From: JBDREF01 sp043820045
GTDB lineage: Bacteria > Planctomycetota > Phycisphaerae > Sedimentisphaerales > Anaerobacaceae
Length of the DNA stretch: 10,112 nt
Reading direction: 5' to 3'
NCBI GenBank assembly: GCA_043820045.1
Contig: JBDREF010000340.1
Location: 1-10,112 of the forward strand
Numbering within the stretch: position 1 is the stretch's first letter; each line of letters opens with the position of its first letter. Positions 6,469-10,112 of the stretch are shown here, piece after piece. Under the pieces are notes generated by a model. That model ran no database searches. It was not told where the DNA came from and was given only the letters and a program-made list of their open reading frames with translations. Both the position numbers and the translations under genes were made by a program.

Positions 6469-7437
6469 TTATACCACGACATCACAGCAGATGCTGCGGT
6501 ACCACTGAATCGTCCTTTTCAACCCTTCGGCAATGGGAGTGCCGGCATCGAACCCCAGAACCCGCCTGGCCGTGGACGCATCAATCAGCCGTATCGGTAT
6601 CATGGTGGGCTTGGAAGCATCGAAGACGATTCGGGCTGCGGTATAGCCGTCCGCTTCGAGCATCGCCTGCAAAGCCTGCTTAATAGTACAGGGAACGCCG
6701 CTGGCGATATTCACAGGCTCAAACGTCTCGATTTTCTCCATGGCAAGCAGCATTCCATCTATGAAATCATCAATATAGATGAAATCCTTGACGTCATTGC
6801 CATCGCCCCAGACCTGGATCGGGTCGTGCCTTTCCACGACCTTGCGCATCAGGGCCGGCAGCACGTGGGAGGTCTCCCACTCGAAATCATCGTACGGGCC
6901 GTATATATTCGCCGGCCTGACAACGATAGTCTTCATGGGCCTGGGGATTTTCTCCGCGTACATACGGCACAAAACCTCGGAGAACTGCTTCATCCAGGCG
7001 ACACAGTAATATTTCTCGAATACCTCGCCCGGCACCATTTCGTCTTCCTTTACCGGGTGGTCAACCGCCGGATAGACCGTATTACTGCTGATAAAAAGAA
7101 ACTTCTTCACGCCGGCAGAATACGCCGCGTCCAGCAGCAGGGTATTCATCAGGATATTAGGCGTGACATGGACAAGAGGAGTCTTTGCCATGACGGCGGC
7201 GCCGGAGGTGTTGGCTGCACACATGAAAACGTAGTCAGCGCCCTCGGCGGCACGCCGGCAACCTTCCTTTTCCATCAGGTCGCAGGTAATGTATTCGATT
7301 CTGTCGTCGTCTATCACGGCCGGCTTCCTGTGAACCGTCGCCCGAACATCAGCCCCAAGCGACAACAGCCGGTTTACCAGATTGACTCCGACAAAGCCTG
7401 TTCCTCCCGCGACCAGTACCTTCTTATTCTCGAACAT
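6469..7437 (-). CDS. NAD-dependent epimerase/dehydratase (extended SDR), atypical active site
   Basis: This is a nucleotide-sugar-modifying extended SDR, probably acting on a GDP-sugar in the cytosol as a reductase, epimerase or dehydratase. The 322 residues begin with the Rossmann motif VLVAGGTGFVG (7-17). The serine region ISSNTVYP is at 116-123. RPANIYGPYDDF (174-185) and WGDGNDVKDFIYIDD (210-224) form the sugar-binding half typical of GDP-L-fucose synthase-like and related SDRs. The expected YxxxK is not standard: the region reads YYCVAWMKQFSE (143-154). If Lys150 is the catalytic lysine, the tyrosine position holds Val146 and the nearest tyrosine is Tyr144. The ATG shares one base with the stop of the 3,5-epimerase gene (TAATG), so translation is coupled. 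I cannot decide between 4-reductase, 4,6-dehydratase and epimerase from sequence alone. Confidence 0.85.
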   Translation of the reverse strand: MFENKKVLVAGGTGFVGVNLVNRLLSLGADVRATVHRKPAVIDDDRIEYITCDLMEKEGCRRAAEGADYVFMCAANTSGAAVMAKTPLVHVTPNILMNTLLLDAAYSAGVKKFLFISSNTVYPAVDHPVKEDEMVPGEVFEKYYCVAWMKQFSEVLCRMYAEKIPRPMKTIVVRPANIYGPYDDFEWETSHVLPALMRKVVERHDPIQVWGDGNDVKDFIYIDDFIDGMLLAMEKIETFEPVNIASGVPCTIKQALQAMLEADGYTAARIVFDASKPTMIPIRLIDASTARRVLGFDAGTPIAEGLKRTIQWYRSICCDVVV

Positions 7438-7943
7438 TACTTTTCACCTTCATCGCGTATAGACAGTATTGGATTCTTGATTGGCCACCGGATATTGAGC
7501 CTGGGGTCATCCCATTTGTACGTGAACTGTTTGGAGCGATCGTAGTATGTTGACTGTTTGTAATGGAATATGGCAGTGTCGCTGAGGACCAGATGGGCAT
7601 TTCCATAGTTGGGAGGGACAAGCACCTGCATCCTGTTCTTCTCCGAGAGGACAAACGACTCCCACTTGCCGAGATCCTTGCTTTGCTCGTCACCCTTGAC
7701 CACAACAAGGTAGAACTTGCCATAAAGACATGATATCAATTTCCAGGTCTCTCTGTCGCCGTGAATACCCCGCAGCACGTTTCTGGATGAAACGGAAATG
7801 TCGTCCTGGACAAACTTCACATCTATGCCGTTTTCCTTGTACATGGCTTCGTTGTAGGTTTCCACATATTCGCCCCGGAAGTCCTCAAAGACATCCAGCT
7901 TGATGAGTAATACGCCTTCCAGATTTGTTTTGCTTACTTTCAC
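7437..7943 (-). CDS. RmlC-fold nucleotide-sugar 3,5-epimerase, GDP-heptose (MlghB/DdahC)-like
   Basis: This cupin-fold epimerase inverts C3 and/or C5 of a 4-keto-6-deoxy nucleotide sugar. The 168 residues contain FRGEYVE (22-28), NVLRGIHGD (55-63) with the conserved catalytic His61, VPPNYGNAHLVLSD (109-122), the YK pair (128-129) and PILSIRD (158-164), whose Asp164 matches the residue that pairs with the histidine in RmlC. The RGIHGD form, in place of RGLHYQ of rhamnose enzymes, together with KLISCLYG and QFTYKWDDPR, resembles in my recollection the Campylobacter epimerases acting on GDP-4-keto-6-deoxy-heptose. That agrees with the HddA/HddC pair downstream. The start is the GTG at 7943, 3 bases after the stop of the radical SAM gene, with no clear ribosome site, so coupling is likely. 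Family membership is firm; the GDP-heptose substrate is a context-supported inference. Confidence 0.85.
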   Translation of the reverse strand: MKVSKTNLEGVLLIKLDVFEDFRGEYVETYNEAMYKENGIDVKFVQDDISVSSRNVLRGIHGDRETWKLISCLYGKFYLVVVKGDEQSKDLGKWESFVLSEKNRMQVLVPPNYGNAHLVLSDTAIFHYKQSTYYDRSKQFTYKWDDPRLNIRWPIKNPILSIRDEGEK

Positions 7944-7946
7944 GAT

Positions 7947-9326
7947 TCAACCGATCTTGGGCAACTTAAATATCTTGTTTGCAATGTAGTAATCATAGGC
8001 ATGACCGCGAATGCTCTTGAAAAGGCCGTTCGGCGGAACGAGCTTTATCATCGAGACGGCGAGCTTATCGAGAGGGAAGGGCAGCTTTGCGATCACAGCT
8101 CCCAGCGAATAGATATTGTGCCGTATATTCTTCTCTCTCTCGCTGAAACAAGAGAGCACCGACTTTTCCGAGCAGCCGCTCATATCGCCCTGATAAGAGG
8201 AAACATCAATGAAGTTCCGCCGGGCGCAGTAGTCGTACAATTCCGTCCCCTTCATGGGCACCGCCGTCGTATAATGCGGGTAGGTGACTTTTCCTTTCTT
8301 ACTGACCTCTATCGTATCCAAATCGTCCTGCAGGGAAGACTCCGGTACGGCCAGCATATAATTGACCCATGTATTTATCCCATGTTTTCTTATTTTTTGC
8401 AGGTTTTCGACGACGTTTACTTCCCGCATTTGTCTTCGGAGTACTTTCTCCCGAACGTTTTTCGATGTACTGTCTAAGGAAAGATGAACGGAAAAGCAGC
8501 CGGCCTTTCGCAGCAGGCCCAGCAGCTCGTCATCAACAATATCCAACCTCAAATAGCAGTTAAAAGGAAGCCCTATTCGTTTCGAATACTTCTCGGCAAA
8601 CTCTTCCAGCCACGCATCCGCCTTCATTGCGAACAAATCATCGCCGAACTTTACGAAATCCATTCGGTACTTGCCCTTTACCGACTCAATCTCCTGTATA
8701 ACCCTTTCCACCGAAAACCGCCTCACGATCGGCCCTTTGCCCCTGTAGAGCTGATGATAGTAGTTGTTGCAGCAATAAGCGCACTTGAACGGACATCCTC
8801 TTGTCGCGTAAAACGTTTTCTTGGGCACGTCCTTGAGAAAGGAATTGGAAAGCACAATATCTCTGTCGGCGGGGGGCAATTCATCCAGATTTCTGATCAA
8901 TGGTCTTACGGAATTCTTCTTCTCCCTGGTGATCAGATTGGGAACGTCATCGTAGGATTCGCCGTTTTCCACTCTTACCAGGAAGTCTCTGAACGCATAT
9001 TCACCCTCTCCGAGGCAATAAGCATCCATACCGCTTTGCTCGAAAGTCTCGGGCGAGAAGGTGACCTGCGGGCCTCCCATAATGGAAACAAAACGATGCT
9101 TCTGCTTTGCCCTTTTGTTATTCTCTACAGCCTGTTCGAAACCCATTATATTGGTCGAGTAGGCCACAACATCGGGCTTTATTCGAGCCACTTCCTCCGT
9201 AAAATCCTGACCATCGAAAATGCAAAAATATGTGGAATGGCCGAGCTGTTTCGCAATCGCAGATAAGTATGCTATAGCAATGTGGTCGGCAAAGCTAAGC
9301 TGGTGTATGGCAAATAAAACCTTCAT
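7947..9326 (-). CDS. B12-binding-domain radical SAM enzyme
   Basis: This is a 459-residue radical S-adenosylmethionine enzyme with an N-terminal cobalamin-binding-type Rossmann domain (about residues 1-140) and a radical SAM barrel (about 168-370). The cluster-binding cysteines are Cys178, Cys182 and Cys185 in RGCPFKCAYC, with an extra Cys186 directly after. The N-terminal domain has IMGGPQVTFSPE (82-93) and LGEGEYAFRDF (105-115), both usual in this class. The DxHxxG cobalamin-ligand motif is absent, as in many members, so B12 binding is not proved. The C-terminal tail (about 380-459) is helical-looking and unassigned. It overlaps the upstream SDR by 4 bases (ATGA) and ends 3 bases before the 3,5-epimerase start, so it belongs to the nucleotide-sugar operon. 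Relatives carry out methyl transfer, ring rearrangement or other radical chemistry; the reaction here is unknown. A role on the sugar or on the glycan lipid is inferred from position only. Confidence 0.88.
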   Translation of the reverse strand: MKVLFAIHQLSFADHIAIAYLSAIAKQLGHSTYFCIFDGQDFTEEVARIKPDVVAYSTNIMGFEQAVENNKRAKQKHRFVSIMGGPQVTFSPETFEQSGMDAYCLGEGEYAFRDFLVRVENGESYDDVPNLITREKKNSVRPLIRNLDELPPADRDIVLSNSFLKDVPKKTFYATRGCPFKCAYCCNNYYHQLYRGKGPIVRRFSVERVIQEIESVKGKYRMDFVKFGDDLFAMKADAWLEEFAEKYSKRIGLPFNCYLRLDIVDDELLGLLRKAGCFSVHLSLDSTSKNVREKVLRRQMREVNVVENLQKIRKHGINTWVNYMLAVPESSLQDDLDTIEVSKKGKVTYPHYTTAVPMKGTELYDYCARRNFIDVSSYQGDMSGCSEKSVLSCFSEREKNIRHNIYSLGAVIAKLPFPLDKLAVSMIKLVPPNGLFKSIRGHAYDYYIANKIFKLPKIG

Positions 9327-10112
9327 CTGGTCTGTTTTGCAACCTGCAAAGGGGCTTCGTCGCTGAAGTAATTCTTCCGTCTGAGATACTCGTCATGATT
9401 GCTCACAAACCACTGCCACGTTTCCTTCAGCCCATCCAGCAACGAAGTCGTCGGATTGTAATCGATCAGCTCTCTTGCCAGCGAGACGTCCATGACCCGC
9501 CTCGGAAATCCGGACGGCTTGGACGTGTCAAGCTCGTAGTTAAATTCAAGGAACTCGTGCAGCGTTTCGACGAGTTCCTTTATTGAGTAGCCTTTTCCGC
9601 TGCCGAGATTGACGAACTTTCCGCCGGTCCCGTAATGCAATGCCAGTATGACCCCCTCGGCAACATCCCGGCTATAGGCAAAATCACGGACTGCCGAACC
9701 GTCGCCCCAAACAACAACAGGATTTTCCTTGTTATGAATCCTGCACATCAGTGTCGGGATCACCATCGCATTATCCGGGTCGAAATTGTCGCCCGGCCCG
9801 TACACATTACAAGGGCGCACTACGGCGAAGTTCTCCAGTCCGTATTGTATCCTGTACGCCTGGACCTGCAATTCAGCCATCCTCTTTGCCCATCCGGGAA
9901 ACATATCCATCGGAGGGCCGTCGGGGTTGTCGACTTCTCTGAAGACTTCAGCGCTGGAATAGGCGCCGATGGAGCTGGTATATACAACCTTGCGGACCTT
10001 GTTCAGCCGGCAGGCCTCCAGCGTGTTCGTATTGAACATCAGAAGGGGAACAAAAAAGCTCGCCGGCTTAGTTTTTGTCACATCTATGGAACCCTTGATG
10101 CCGGCCACGTGA
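9323..10112 (-). CDS. NAD-dependent epimerase/dehydratase (extended SDR), 5' end outside window
   Basis: This is a second extended-SDR nucleotide-sugar enzyme. The frame is open to the right edge, and the residues before the first possible start (a GTG at 10108) fit an HVAGIKGS segment of the Rossmann domain, so the true start and the GxxGxxG motif lie beyond the window. Visible motifs are VVYTSSIGAYS, RPCNVYGPGDNFDPDNAMVIP, VWGDGSAVRDFAYSRDVAEG and, near the end, DTSKPSGFPRR. The catalytic region reads MFPGWAKRMAE (9904-9872): the lysine is present in GWAK, but the YxxxK tyrosine position is Pro and no Tyr is nearby. The stop overlaps the radical SAM start (ATGA). It resembles the other SDR in this operon in this unusual W-x-K region, so the two may be related by old duplication. 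The reaction is unassigned: dehydratase, epimerase or reductase of a GDP-sugar are all possible. Confidence 0.85.
   Translation of the reverse strand, partial: HVAGIKGSIDVTKTKPASFFVPLLMFNTNTLEACRLNKVRKVVYTSSIGAYSSAEVFREVDNPDGPPMDMFPGWAKRMAELQVQAYRIQYGLENFAVVRPCNVYGPGDNFDPDNAMVIPTLMCRIHNKENPVVVWGDGSAVRDFAYSRDVAEGVILALHYGTGGKFVNLGSGKGYSIKELVETLHEFLEFNYELDTSKPSGFPRRVMDVSLARELIDYNPTTSLLDGLKETWQWFVSNHDEYLRRKNYFSDEAPLQVAKQTR

Noticed and set aside
6451..7545. 364-residue + strand open frame opposite the second SDR
   Set aside because: It is a shadow of the SDR and epimerase genes on the - strand, which carry clear family motifs. The + reading shows none and covers two genes.

Overview
The window most resembles a fragment of an environmental Planctomycetota or other PVC-group genome. 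This is inferred from gene content: a heparinase II/III-family lyase followed by a Tat-exported Gfo/Idh/MocA oxidoreductase, and a B12-type radical SAM enzyme inside a nucleotide-sugar operon. No rRNA, tRNA, transposase or CRISPR array was seen, so the assignment is tentative.

Layout. Positions 1-3547 (+ strand) hold two polysaccharide-related genes: a heparinase II/III-family protein cut by the left edge, then a 449-residue secreted Gfo/Idh/MocA oxidoreductase. Between them is a 278-base gap with a perfect 12-bp inverted repeat. From 3634 to the right edge all genes lie on the - strand. The two gene groups converge on a hairpin at 3555-3578. Read in the direction of transcription (right to left), the - strand carries: an atypical SDR epimerase/dehydratase (cut by the right edge), a B12-binding radical SAM enzyme, an RmlC-fold 3,5-epimerase of the kind that uses GDP-heptose intermediates, a second atypical SDR, a 163-base gap with a textbook sigma-54 promoter, an HddA-like heptose-7-phosphate kinase broken by a frameshift, an HddC-like heptose-1-phosphate guanylyltransferase, about 540 bases without a convincing gene, and a stand-alone CBS-pair protein.

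How they work together (inference). HddA and HddC convert D-glycero-D-manno-heptose 7-phosphate to GDP-heptose. The cupin closely resembles in motif the Campylobacter epimerases that act on GDP-4-keto-6-deoxy-heptose, and the SDRs could supply dehydration and/or reduction. The cluster therefore looks like a pathway for a modified GDP-heptose used in a capsule, S-layer glycan or exopolysaccharide. The radical SAM enzyme, translationally coupled to the first SDR and 3 bases from the epimerase, may add an unidentified radical modification. The first four genes overlap or nearly touch (4-nt overlap, 3-nt gap, 1-nt overlap), whereas the kinase and guanylyltransferase appear to have their own sigma-54 promoter.

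The points most worth checking are the sigma-54 promoter, the in-gene frameshift and G9 tract of the kinase, the missing YxxxK tyrosine in both SDRs, and the radical SAM enzyme's place in a GDP-heptose route.
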